Origin: RGIG4140 sp045614025
Lineage (GTDB): Bacteria > Pseudomonadota > Alphaproteobacteria > CAAHEQ01 > UBA3637
DNA: 64,000 nucleotides
NCBI GenBank assembly: GCA_045614025.1
Contig: JAZLCE010000027.1
Span: forward strand, 1 to 64,000
Reading direction: 5' to 3'
Position 1 is the first letter of the stretch. Each line of letters starts with the position of its first letter. Below are positions 16,811 through 25,085 of this stretch, piece by piece. The notes beneath the pieces were generated by a model. The model saw nothing but the letters and a program-made list of their open reading frames with translations, did no database searches and was not told the DNA's origin. Position numbers and translations under genes: made by a program.

Positions 16811-17572
16811 TTAAAATGAAATGGCCGTTATTTTTGCAGGATGATTTAAAATCAATGTAATTTCTTGAGTGTTTTTATTATATTGATAAATCCCAGTTCG
16901 ACCTTGTTTATGTGTTGCAAAATAAAGAGAATCGCCTGTTTCTGAAAAACCAATTGCAGATACATTAAAAGCAATAAATTGCCGAAATTGCCCTGTTTTA
17001 GGCGAAATCCAACGAATTGTTTCTCCTGTATACACGGCCAGTTCATCTTCCGTTGCACTTAAGGCGAATAAAGAAACATCTCTATGAATAAATTTTACTT
17101 CACCAGCTGTTTTTTTATATAATGCCCCATCTGAACCAATATAGTAAAGAGATCCAGAATTTGCAAAAAAAGGTGGTCGCATGGCCGCTTCAAACGAATC
17201 AATTAAGTGAAATTTTTTTCTAGCCTTTTGATAAACAAGCATTTTACCCATCCCTGCTGGATTTAATAAATCTGCTTGAATAATTGCTAATTGACTATGA
17301 ACTTTATTCAATAAAGCTGGATAATAACAATAGCCTGGGCAAATCATTACAGGCGGATATTCTTTGGCATGAAAATCAGCATATAGCCATCTAACAAGCG
17401 TGCTCGTTCCATCTATTTCAACACCTGTAATCAATGTATGATCAGAAGAAAAGGATGCAAAAGGGGGAACCTGTTTCATCAACATAACGCGACCATCTTG
17501 AAACAAGGCCCATAATTGATCATTATCATCAACAAAAAATACCCGATAAAGGGACAAAATTGAATTTGTCAT
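16811..17572 (-). CDS. Unknown protein, beta-propeller-like
   Basis: A 253-residue protein with no signal peptide or membrane segment. Repeated short beta motifs (for example NSGSLYYIGSDGALYKK, TGETIRWISPKTGQF, TGDSLYFATHKQGRTGIYQYN) suggest WD40-like or YncE-like propeller blades about 40 residues apart. I do not recognise the family and can assign no function. The start is taken as ATG 17572, which has TTAGGA six nt upstream; an upstream in-frame ATG has no such site. It is divergent from moxR and follows nothing obvious on its strand. Confidence 0.65.
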   Translation of the reverse strand: MTNSILSLYRVFFVDDNDQLWALFQDGRVMLMKQVPPFASFSSDHTLITGVEIDGTSTLVRWLYADFHAKEYPPVMICPGYCYYPALLNKVHSQLAIIQADLLNPAGMGKMLVYQKARKKFHLIDSFEAAMRPPFFANSGSLYYIGSDGALYKKTAGEVKFIHRDVSLFALSATEDELAVYTGETIRWISPKTGQFRQFIAFNVSAIGFSETGDSLYFATHKQGRTGIYQYNKNTQEITLILNHPAKITAISF

Positions 17573-17647
17573 TTGCATTCCTAACAAAAGGAGTATATAT
17601 TATTTTTTATAAAATGCAACTCACAATTTTAGGAGAGATTAAAAAAG

Positions 17648-18607
17648 ATGGCTATTACACCTGAATTTCAAAATTTATTAACATATATGAACTCTATTAT
17701 CATTGGGCAAGAAGACTTAACCAAAAAACTTTTGATTACTCTTTTATGTAATGGTCATTTATTGGTTGAAGGGGTTCCAGGTCTTGCTAAAACAAAAGCT
17801 GTTAAAACACTTTCTAGCTTAATTGATTCAAAAGAACAACGCATTCAATTTACCCCAGATCTTTTACCTTCTGATATTACTGGCAGTGATGTTTATCGCC
17901 ATGAAACGCACCAATTTTACTTTCAAAAGGGGCCTATTTTTAATAACATTATTTTGGCTGATGAAATTAATAGAGCTCCCGCAAAAGTTCAATCTGCTCT
18001 GCTTGAAGCCATGGGTGAACGACAAATTACTGTTGGGAATACAACTTATAAATTACCAGATTTATTCATGGTAATGGCAACGCAAAACCCAATTGAACAA
18101 GAAGGAACTTATACTTTACCTGAAGCCCAACTTGATCGCTTTTTAATGTATGTTAAAATTAAATATCCAACCGCTGAAGCAGAAAGACAAATTTTAAAAT
18201 TAGTTCGTAAAGAAGAAAAGCAAGAACCATTACCTGAATTTAATAAAATAACAGAAAAAACCATTTTTGCAGCCAGACAAGAAGTTCTGAATGTTTATAT
18301 GAGCCCTGAAATTGAAGAATATATTATCCAATTGATTATGGCCACAAGAAATCCAAAGCCATATGGAGATGATTTAGCTAAATATATTGCTTATGGTTCT
18401 TCTCCACGTGGAACAATTGCTCTTGATATTTGTGCTCGCGCAGCTGCTTGGATAAATGGACATGACTATGTAACACCAGATGATTTAAAAAGCGTTGTTT
18501 TTGATGTATTAAGGCACAGAATCCTTCCTTCATTTGAAGCAAAATCTGCTGGTATAACCTCTGAACAATTGATTAACACGTTATTAAAACGCGTTCCAAT
18601 GGTGTAG
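17648..18607 (+). CDS. moxR: MoxR family AAA+ ATPase
   Basis: The 319-residue ATPase has a Walker A motif GVPGLAKT (42-49), Walker B followed by DEINRAPAKVQSALLEAMGERQ, and the family's sensor region TQNPIEQEGTYTLPEAQLDRF. MoxR proteins work as chaperone-like ATPases with VWA-domain partners. It is the first of four genes: a DUF58 protein (2 nt later), a DUF4381 protein (4-nt overlap) and a TerB-like protein (2 nt later). In many bacteria moxR and DUF58 sit next to batA/batB; here those are at 6.5-10.7 kb, in a separate operon on the same strand. Confidence 0.93.
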   Translation: MAITPEFQNLLTYMNSIIIGQEDLTKKLLITLLCNGHLLVEGVPGLAKTKAVKTLSSLIDSKEQRIQFTPDLLPSDITGSDVYRHETHQFYFQKGPIFNNIILADEINRAPAKVQSALLEAMGERQITVGNTTYKLPDLFMVMATQNPIEQEGTYTLPEAQLDRFLMYVKIKYPTAEAERQILKLVRKEEKQEPLPEFNKITEKTIFAARQEVLNVYMSPEIEEYIIQLIMATRNPKPYGDDLAKYIAYGSSPRGTIALDICARAAAWINGHDYVTPDDLKSVVFDVLRHRILPSFEAKSAGITSEQLINTLLKRVPMV

Positions 18608-18608
18608 C

Positions 18609-19526
18609 ATGGAAAGAAAATGGCCCTCTTGTGTTTTTGCTAGTAAAAAAGACTTAATTGGCCTTAAAAAAAAGGCTAATGCGTTTAAATTAAAAAAAAG
18701 CAAATTACCCTCTTTAACAGGAACAGGAGAACAATTCTCTCCCTTTAAGACAAAAGGGCTTGATTTTCAAGAAGTGCGCATTTATCAACCAGGGGATGAT
18801 ATTCGTCTGATTGATTGGCGTATCACTGCCAAACATAATAAACCATATACCAAACTTTTTACTGATGAAAAAGAAAAACAAGTTTTTATCATCCTTGATA
18901 TCCGTCAATCAATGAAATTTGCAACACAAGGAGAGTTTAAATCTGTTGTTAGTGCAAAAACAGCAGCCCTACTTTCTTTTTTAGCAATCAATAACAATGA
19001 TAAATTTGGTTTTACACTTTTATCAGATGAAAAAATTGAATGCGCTTATTCAGGATCAAATAATGAAACCCTTGTTTCTTTTTTTGAGAAAATTATTGAA
19101 AATGGATCTCCACTTGCTCAACAAGAAAGCAAAACAACATTGCACCAAGCATTATTAAAATCAGAAAAATTGATAAGAAAAGGAGCTCTTGTTTTTATTT
19201 TAAGTGATTTTTCAGATTTTGATGATGAATCTAAAATCATATTAAATCGTCTTTCTAAAAAAAGTGGCTGTAGTCTTTTTCATATATACGATAAAATCGA
19301 AAAAGAATTCCCTAAAAACACACTTCCTGTTACAGATGGCAACTCTATTTTATTTTTAAATGGAAATCAAAAATCATTTCAAAAAAAATATCAAAATATA
19401 TTTCAAGAAAAAACAAACACTCTTCTTGAATTAACAGTTAATCCCAATATTGGATACCTACCCTTATCAACAGAGGAAGATTATCTTTTAAAAATTGCTT
19501 CTTTTTGCAAAGGAGGCTTATTATGA
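18609..19526 (+). CDS. DUF58 domain protein (VWA-like, MoxR partner)
   Basis: The 305-residue protein carries the DUF58 signature: GLDFQEVRIYQPGDDIRLID, followed by WRITA and a degenerate VWA-like core starting QVFIILDIRQSMKF. Members of the family are regularly encoded next to MoxR ATPases and are thought to be their partners or substrates. No membrane segment is visible, so it is probably cytoplasmic. Its start codon is 2 nt after the moxR stop, and the next gene overlaps its stop by 4 nt. Confidence 0.88.
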   Translation: MERKWPSCVFASKKDLIGLKKKANAFKLKKSKLPSLTGTGEQFSPFKTKGLDFQEVRIYQPGDDIRLIDWRITAKHNKPYTKLFTDEKEKQVFIILDIRQSMKFATQGEFKSVVSAKTAALLSFLAINNNDKFGFTLLSDEKIECAYSGSNNETLVSFFEKIIENGSPLAQQESKTTLHQALLKSEKLIRKGALVFILSDFSDFDDESKIILNRLSKKSGCSLFHIYDKIEKEFPKNTLPVTDGNSILFLNGNQKSFQKKYQNIFQEKTNTLLELTVNPNIGYLPLSTEEDYLLKIASFCKGGLL

Positions 19527-20056
19527 TTTTTTTTAAATATGTGCTTTTTTTATTTGTTTTAACATCTTCTTTAATAACATTTGCAAAAGAACCTGACCTA
19601 TCTGGATTAAAAGATGTGATATTAGGGGAAAAACCCTCTTTATTTCCATTACCAATTGGTTGGTGGATTATCATTTGTTTATTCATCATTATTCTGATAA
19701 CAACTGTTTTCATTATTAAAACAAAATTATTTCCCTCTGCATATGCGTATACGCTTAAAGAACTATCTACTTTGAAAAGAAAAAATTTAACACCTGTTCA
19801 AAGCGCAAAAGAAATATCAAAAATTTTAAAAAGAGTTGCCATTTTAAAATTTGGACAAGAACAAGTTGCTGATCTTTCTCATCAAGAATGGAAAAACTTT
19901 TTAAAAGAAAAATCTCATAACCAAAATCAAACAAAAGAAATTGATTTTATTTCAAAAGCGGCCTTTTTGCCTCCAGAAAAAGACGTTGCAATTTCAAATA
20001 AAAGCTTATATACTTATGCTGAAAAGTGGGTTAAAGCTGTTTTAAAGGGAAGATAA
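19523..20056 (+). CDS. DUF4381-like membrane protein
   Basis: A 177-residue protein with a signal-like N-terminus (to about residue 22), a short exported segment containing LSGLKDVI and PLPIGWW, one membrane helix (about 46-66) and a cytoplasmic helical tail. The PxPxGWW before the helix is typical of DUF4381 proteins, which are encoded in MoxR/Bat operons. ATG 19523 is preferred over an earlier in-frame start because AAAGGAGG lies just upstream and the ATGA overlap couples it to the DUF58 gene. Confidence 0.8.
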   Translation: MIFFKYVLFLFVLTSSLITFAKEPDLSGLKDVILGEKPSLFPLPIGWWIIICLFIIILITTVFIIKTKLFPSAYAYTLKELSTLKRKNLTPVQSAKEISKILKRVAILKFGQEQVADLSHQEWKNFLKEKSHNQNQTKEIDFISKAAFLPPEKDVAISNKSLYTYAEKWVKAVLKGR

Positions 20057-20058
20057 AA

Positions 20059-20841
20059 ATGGTTAAAGAACAAGATATTTTAAATACCGTTAAAAATATT
20101 AAAGGGGAAAATCCATTAAGTGATAATGATACACTTACAAAAGCACCTAAAAAAATTCAAGATGCCATTAATAGCTCTAGTGAAAAAAAAGCTGGTATCG
20201 CCGTTAAAGCTTGTATTAGTTATGAATCAATTTCCTCAAACGTTAAAAAACGCGAATTTTTAATTAGAAGAATTATTAAAAACAAATCTGATTATTTTAT
20301 TGATGGTATTGCATTAGATATCAAAGCGCCACGAATTATCAAAGTGAATCAAATTTCTTGCATTGAAGATTTATCAACCAATATGCTCTATAGCGATCCA
20401 TATATTTATCTTCAAAATGTTTTAGGAATTGAAATTGAAGAATCTTATCTTCCTGAACCAATGAGTGATTTTGCAAAAGCCATTAATGAAACTGGCGCTG
20501 AAGCAACCGTTTTAATGTATCTTGTTTCAATTGATAATAAACGAACAGCAAAAGAACGATTAGCCGTTTTAAAATACCTTCGTTCAAGATTACCTCATCT
20601 TGATTATACTGATGAACAAATGAATGATTATATCATTTCATTAGCTCCTGATGACGAAAGCTTTTCAATGGCATTCCATCGCTGTTTAAAAAAAGGGAAA
20701 TTGGTTATTGAACCTCTTATTCAAGCTGTTTTAAATGTGATCACTGCAGATGGCGTTGTGCATGAAAAAGAAAGAGCCTTTTTAGCAAAATTAATCGATT
20801 GGCTTAAACAAGATGGCTATGAAATTGATGTAATTTCTTAA
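20059..20841 (+). CDS. TerB-like protein with N-terminal WYL-like region
   Basis: The 260-residue soluble protein has an N-terminal region (about 45-120) rich in beta pattern, with FLIRRIIKNKSDYFIDGIAL resembling a WYL-type sensor domain. A C-terminal helical domain follows (about 210-258) with NVITADGVVHEKERAFLAKL, which fits the TerB (tellurite resistance) helix-loop-helix with its ADG and Glu. It follows the DUF4381 gene by 2 nt and ends the MoxR operon. The function is unknown; the domain calls are from pattern only. Confidence 0.6.
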   Translation: MVKEQDILNTVKNIKGENPLSDNDTLTKAPKKIQDAINSSSEKKAGIAVKACISYESISSNVKKREFLIRRIIKNKSDYFIDGIALDIKAPRIIKVNQISCIEDLSTNMLYSDPYIYLQNVLGIEIEESYLPEPMSDFAKAINETGAEATVLMYLVSIDNKRTAKERLAVLKYLRSRLPHLDYTDEQMNDYIISLAPDDESFSMAFHRCLKKGKLVIEPLIQAVLNVITADGVVHEKERAFLAKLIDWLKQDGYEIDVIS

Positions 20842-20871
20842 AAAATAATCAAAAAACCAATATCTTTTTGC

Positions 20872-20900
20872 TTGACTTTATATTTTTTTTCATATATAGT
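20872..20900 (+). promoter_or_regulatory. Promoter for rpmG
   Basis: TTGACT (20872-20877) and TATAGT (20895-20900) are exactly 17 nt apart. The sequence around the -35 box (GCTTGACTTT) matches that of the rpmB promoter. Confidence 0.8.
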
Positions 20901-20942
20901 TAGCACCTATGGTTTAACTTATTTATTTAGTGGTGGTATATT

Positions 20943-21110
20943 ATGGCAAAACCGACAACAGTTGAGATTAAATTAGAAAGCACAGCCGGAACAGGCGTTT
21001 TCTATGTCACAAAGAAAAATCCGCGAACAAAAACTGAAAAGTTGAAAATTCGCAAATTTGACAAAAAAGCCAGAAAACATGTGGAATTTGTCGAAAAGAA
21101 ATTAAAATAA
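20943..21110 (+). CDS. rpmG: 50S ribosomal protein L33
   Basis: A 55-residue L33: MAKPTTVEIKLESTAGTG, then FYVTKKNPRTKTEKLKIRKF and a basic tail. It is the zinc-free form, lacking the CxxC pairs of the other L33 type. The gene is short and easy to overlook. It is a single-gene unit with its own consensus promoter and a terminator. Confidence 0.96.
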   Translation: MAKPTTVEIKLESTAGTGVFYVTKKNPRTKTEKLKIRKFDKKARKHVEFVEKKLK

Positions 21111-21133
21111 TCAATTTTTTGATTCAAAAGAAA

Positions 21134-21160
21134 AGGTCGCTCTTTAGCGGCTCTTTTTTT
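21134..21160 (+). terminator. Terminator of rpmG
   Basis: GTCGC (21136-21140) pairs with GCGGC (21147-21151), including one G-U pair, followed by CTC and a run of T. It is a weaker hairpin than others in the window. Confidence 0.65.
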
Positions 21161-21164
21161 TATC

Positions 21165-21950
21165 TTAAACAAACAAGAACAATAAGGCAGAGATCATTGC
21201 CGCTAATAATAAGCCAATGGTTCCTGAAAAAGCTTCTGCACCTTGTTTTAAAATAGGATAAAGAGCTTTAAATGAAACAAAAACCATCATTCCACCAGCA
21301 AAAGTAAACACCAAACCAATAAGTCCAGATTTAATAAAAGGCAAAAATAAAAAATATCCCAATAATGCACCCAATGGCTCAATAAAGCCAGATAACAATG
21401 CTATCAAAAAAGATTTAAAAGGACTTTTTGTTAAAAAATATACTGGCAAACAAACGGCAATTCCCTCTGGAATATTATGAAGCGCCATTGAAAGAGCAAC
21501 AGGATATGAAATATCTAATCCTGATAATAAAGCCATAAAAGTTGATAACCCTTCTGGCAAATTATGAAGAGCAAGTAAAAAAGCAACTGTAACACCAGAT
21601 TTAAGCAAAACTTTCTGATTCGGTTGAAATGTATTTTTAACTTCGTTATCTAACACTTGTTCAGGAAAAAGACAATCAACCAACACCATTGTTAAAGCAC
21701 CTAAACCCAAGCTTAATAAAGTTATCCACAAGGCGCTCAAAAGGGTCATTCCTTTTGTTAATAACTCAAATCCTTCAGGAATTAAAGCCGTTAAGGAAAC
21801 ATAAATCATCACGCCACCAGAAAATCCCATAATAAATGAGAGCAAACGGAAATCATTTTTCTTCACAAAAAAGGCAAATAATCCCCCTATTCCTGTTGCC
21901 AACCCAGTTAACAAAGTAAGAAAAAAAGCAAAACCAAAAGAAGTTATCAC
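21165..21950 (-). CDS. zupT: ZIP family metal transporter (ZupT-like)
   Basis: The 261-residue protein has eight likely membrane segments and the two ZIP metal-binding helix motifs: HNLPEGLSTFMALLSG and HNIPEGIAVCLPVYF. ZupT-type carriers import zinc and other divalent metals. The start is a GTG at 21950 overlapping the stop of the upstream metallophosphatase gene by 3 nt (GTGA), with AAGGAGTTCAAAA ahead of it. The stop lies close to the rpmG terminator on the other strand. Confidence 0.92.
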   Translation of the reverse strand: MITSFGFAFFLTLLTGLATGIGGLFAFFVKKNDFRLLSFIMGFSGGVMIYVSLTALIPEGFELLTKGMTLLSALWITLLSLGLGALTMVLVDCLFPEQVLDNEVKNTFQPNQKVLLKSGVTVAFLLALHNLPEGLSTFMALLSGLDISYPVALSMALHNIPEGIAVCLPVYFLTKSPFKSFLIALLSGFIEPLGALLGYFLFLPFIKSGLIGLVFTFAGGMMVFVSFKALYPILKQGAEAFSGTIGLLLAAMISALLFLFV

Positions 21951-23038
21951 TTTTGAACTCCTTTTAATAAAATTAAGGTAATTTCATTGAAAGAAATAAA
22001 TCTTGCTGGGAATCCACCCCACAAACCCGTTCCGTTTGAAACATATAACATGCTATTTCCTTTTTTATAAATGCCACGCAAAAAACCTTTATTAGAAAGT
22101 TTAACTAATAAGTCAACGGGGAAAACCATTCCTCCATGCGTATGCCCAGATAATTGCAAAGCAACACCTTTTTCAATAGCTTTTGGAAACACATGTGGGT
22201 GATGCGCCATTAATAAACGAACGCCATCATCTGGCGCTGATGCAAAAGTTTTTTCAAGCAATGATTCTGCTTTTTCATCCATATATCTAGCACCAAAATC
22301 AATGCCGCCCAAAATTATTTTTTGCCCCATATGATCAATAACTTTATGTTCATTATTCAACACTTCTAATCCATTGTTTTTAAAAAATAAACGCCACTTA
22401 TCTGATTGATGATAAGCTTCATGATTTCCAAAAACAATATAAACTCCTAAAGAAGCTTTTAGTGATTTTAATTTTTGCATCACAGAGCCCAATTCTTCGG
22501 GCGATTTATCCACCAAATCACCCGTAATTAAAATTAAATCAGGATTAAGTGCATTTGTTTTTTCAATAACGATTTCTAACCATTTTTCCCCAAATCCTTG
22601 CCCAATATGCAAATCACTTAATTGAGCAATTTTAAGAGGCGTTTTCCCTTGAAAGAATGCTGATTGAATTTCAACTTTTTTCACACGGGGTGGCAACTGC
22701 GCATTTAAAACTGAAATAACTGAAGCTATCATTAAAACACAAAAAACAACTTTTAAAAACCAAGGGGCAACTGGAACCAAAAATCGAGATAAATCAATTA
22801 TGAATGTGGCCGTGAATAAAAAGATAAGAAATACCTGTAATCCGGATATAAATTTAACCACCCATTGTGGCAAAACATCACCAAAAAATAAAACAACCCA
22901 CAAATTAAATACCGCAGGAACCAGTAATAATGAAATGGCAATTTTTATCCACAGCGCCCATTCCAAAAGCGACACAAATCGCCATTCCACATAACCATAA
23001 ATCAACCCCATAATTAAAAATGATAAAACAAAAAACAT
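21947..23038 (-). CDS. Membrane metallophosphatase (calcineurin-like)
   Basis: The 363-residue protein has about four N-terminal membrane segments (residues 1-115) and a C-terminal metallophosphatase domain. All metal-binding motifs are visible: SDLHIG, GDLVD, GNHE, HHPH and SGHTHGG. The nearest described family is the YkuE/YaeI type, with lipid or nucleotide pyrophosphate substrates; the actual substrate is unknown. AAGGAGCTTTTAG precedes ATG 23038. It is coupled to zupT by the GTGA overlap. Confidence 0.88.
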   Translation of the reverse strand: MFFVLSFLIMGLIYGYVEWRFVSLLEWALWIKIAISLLLVPAVFNLWVVLFFGDVLPQWVVKFISGLQVFLIFLFTATFIIDLSRFLVPVAPWFLKVVFCVLMIASVISVLNAQLPPRVKKVEIQSAFFQGKTPLKIAQLSDLHIGQGFGEKWLEIVIEKTNALNPDLILITGDLVDKSPEELGSVMQKLKSLKASLGVYIVFGNHEAYHQSDKWRLFFKNNGLEVLNNEHKVIDHMGQKIILGGIDFGARYMDEKAESLLEKTFASAPDDGVRLLMAHHPHVFPKAIEKGVALQLSGHTHGGMVFPVDLLVKLSNKGFLRGIYKKGNSMLYVSNGTGLWGGFPARFISFNEITLILLKGVQK

Positions 23039-23122
23039 CTAAAAGCTCCTTAACAATTCTTAATAATGATATATATCGATTTCAAAAAACTCTCAAGAAT
23101 TTTGTTTTAATTTAAAGAATCT

Positions 23123-23151
23123 TTGTTTTTTTTGTTAAAACATGCTATACT
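23123..23151 (+). promoter_or_regulatory. Promoter for the ABC-F gene
   Basis: TTGTTT (23123-23128) and TATACT (23146-23151) are 17 nt apart, about 28 nt before the start codon at 23179. Confidence 0.6.
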
Positions 23152-23178
23152 TTACAAAATTTTTTATCAGGATACATT

Positions 23179-24984
23179 ATGGCAGAAATTCAAGCACCTT
23201 GTTATTCAATTAAAAATATGCATCTTCATTTTGGGCTTAATCCCCTTTTTGAAGATGTTTCTTTGCATATTAAAAAAGGCGATAAAATTTGTTTGATTGG
23301 CAGAAATGGATCTGGCAAATCAACATTGCTTAAAATTATTGCAGGTATCATTGATATTGATGAGGGGGAAATTTATTCTGAACCCGGGCTAAAAATTGCT
23401 TATATGAATCAAGAATCCGATTTATCTGGTTTTGATACGTTAAAAAATTATATTTTAAGTGGACTTCAAAACCCTCAAGAAGAAGGTTATAAAGCTGATA
23501 TTTTAATTGATGAATTGGATATTCTAGCATCTCAAGATGTTCAAACCGCTTCTGGTGGCGAGAAAAAAAAGGCGGCTCTTGCGCATGCATTAGTTCAAGA
23601 ACCCGATGTTTTATTATTAGATGAACCCACCAACCATTTAGATATTTCAACCATTGAAAAGCTTGAAAATATTATCAAAAATTTTTCTGGCGCCGTTATT
23701 ATTATCAGCCATGATCGCCGTTTTTTAACGAATATTTCAACATCAACATTATGGCTCGATCGCGGCAAAATGCATGCCAATGATAAAGGATATGCATTTT
23801 TTAATGAATGGCAAGAAGAAATCATTAATCAAGAAATTATTGAGCAAAAAAACCTTAATAAACGCATTCAAGAAGAAACCGAATGGTTGCATAAAGGCGT
23901 GACCGCTCGACGCAAACGCAATATGGGTCGCTTACGCCGATTAATTGCTTTACGCGAAGAAAGAAAAAATCAAATCAAACAGGTTGGAAAAGTTAAAATG
24001 GAAGCCGATAAAGGCGCCATTCAATCAAAAATGATTTCTGAAGCTAAACATATTTCAAAATCATTTGGTGATCGTTTAATTGTGGATAACTTTTCAACAC
24101 GCATTTTAAGAGGAAACAAAATTGGTATTGTTGGACCAAATGGTGCTGGAAAATCAACTCTTATCAAATTATTAACCAAACGATTAGAACCAGACAGTGG
24201 TTTTGTGCGCATTGCTAAAAATTTGGAAGAAGGATATTTTGACCAAAACCGAATCGAATTAGATCCAAAAAAAACATTATGGAAAACATTATGCCCAGAA
24301 GGAGATCACATTTTTGTGCGTGGAGCATATCGCCATGTTGTTTCATATTTAAAAGATTTTTTATTCACTTCTGCTCAAGCGAACTCTCCAGTTGGCATTT
24401 TATCTGGCGGTGAAAAAAATAGGTTAATGTTAGCTCTTATTTTATCTAAACCAAGCAATTTTTTAGTGTTAGATGAGCCAACTAATGATTTGGATATTGA
24501 TACTCTTGATTTATTGCAAGAAGTTCTTGATGAATATGATGGCACCGTGTTAATCGTCAGCCATGATCGTGACTTTTTAGATAAAGTTGCTGTTTCTTTA
24601 TTATATATGAAAGGTGATGGAAAAGTTATTGAACATGTTGGAACTTATTCTGAATTAATTGAGTCATTAAAACAAACACAAACAAAAAAAATTGTTCAAA
24701 AAGAAAAGGTTAAAGAACAACCTGTTTTAAAAGAAACGAATAACCCAAAACAAAAAAAACTCACATTTACTCAAAAACACCAGCTTGAAAAATTGCCCTC
24801 TGAAATTGAAGCGCTCACAAAAAAAGCATCTATATTAGAAGAAAAATTAAATGATCCATCTTTCTATCAAAAAAGCATTGATGACTTCAATAAAACCGCT
24901 CAAGCTCTTACTTTAATTAAAGCTGAAATTGAGGCAAAAGAAACCTTGTGGTTAGAGCTTGAAATATTGGCTAGCGAAAGCTAA
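23179..24984 (+). CDS. uup: ABC-F family ATPase (Uup-like)
   Basis: A soluble 601-residue protein with two ABC ATPase domains in one chain and no membrane segments. Walker A motifs are GRNGSGKST and GPNGAGKST; the signature motifs read SGGEKKKAALAHAL and SGGEKNRLMLALIL. The linker carries the arginine-rich segment TARRKRNMGRLRRL. A charged coiled-coil tail (about 520-601) follows the second domain, as in Uup, which binds DNA and helps ribosome function. ABC-F proteins act on the ribosome to relieve stalls; the precise role here is inferred. Confidence 0.9.
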   Translation: MAEIQAPCYSIKNMHLHFGLNPLFEDVSLHIKKGDKICLIGRNGSGKSTLLKIIAGIIDIDEGEIYSEPGLKIAYMNQESDLSGFDTLKNYILSGLQNPQEEGYKADILIDELDILASQDVQTASGGEKKKAALAHALVQEPDVLLLDEPTNHLDISTIEKLENIIKNFSGAVIIISHDRRFLTNISTSTLWLDRGKMHANDKGYAFFNEWQEEIINQEIIEQKNLNKRIQEETEWLHKGVTARRKRNMGRLRRLIALREERKNQIKQVGKVKMEADKGAIQSKMISEAKHISKSFGDRLIVDNFSTRILRGNKIGIVGPNGAGKSTLIKLLTKRLEPDSGFVRIAKNLEEGYFDQNRIELDPKKTLWKTLCPEGDHIFVRGAYRHVVSYLKDFLFTSAQANSPVGILSGGEKNRLMLALILSKPSNFLVLDEPTNDLDIDTLDLLQEVLDEYDGTVLIVSHDRDFLDKVAVSLLYMKGDGKVIEHVGTYSELIESLKQTQTKKIVQKEKVKEQPVLKETNNPKQKKLTFTQKHQLEKLPSEIEALTKKASILEEKLNDPSFYQKSIDDFNKTAQALTLIKAEIEAKETLWLELEILASES

Positions 24985-25019
24985 AAAACTTAAAAAAATC
25001 TGGATTTTTTTCTCCCTCT

Positions 25020-25047
25020 TTGCTTGCTTTTTGTTTATTTCTATAGT
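25020..25047 (+). promoter_or_regulatory. Possible promoter for the CPA2 antiporter
   Basis: TTGCTT (25020-25025) lies 16 nt from TATAGT (25042-25047), about 40 nt before the start of the antiporter gene. Confidence 0.4.
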
Positions 25048-25085
25048 AAAAAATAAAGAAAAGAAAATTCAAAAAGGGGACTAAG

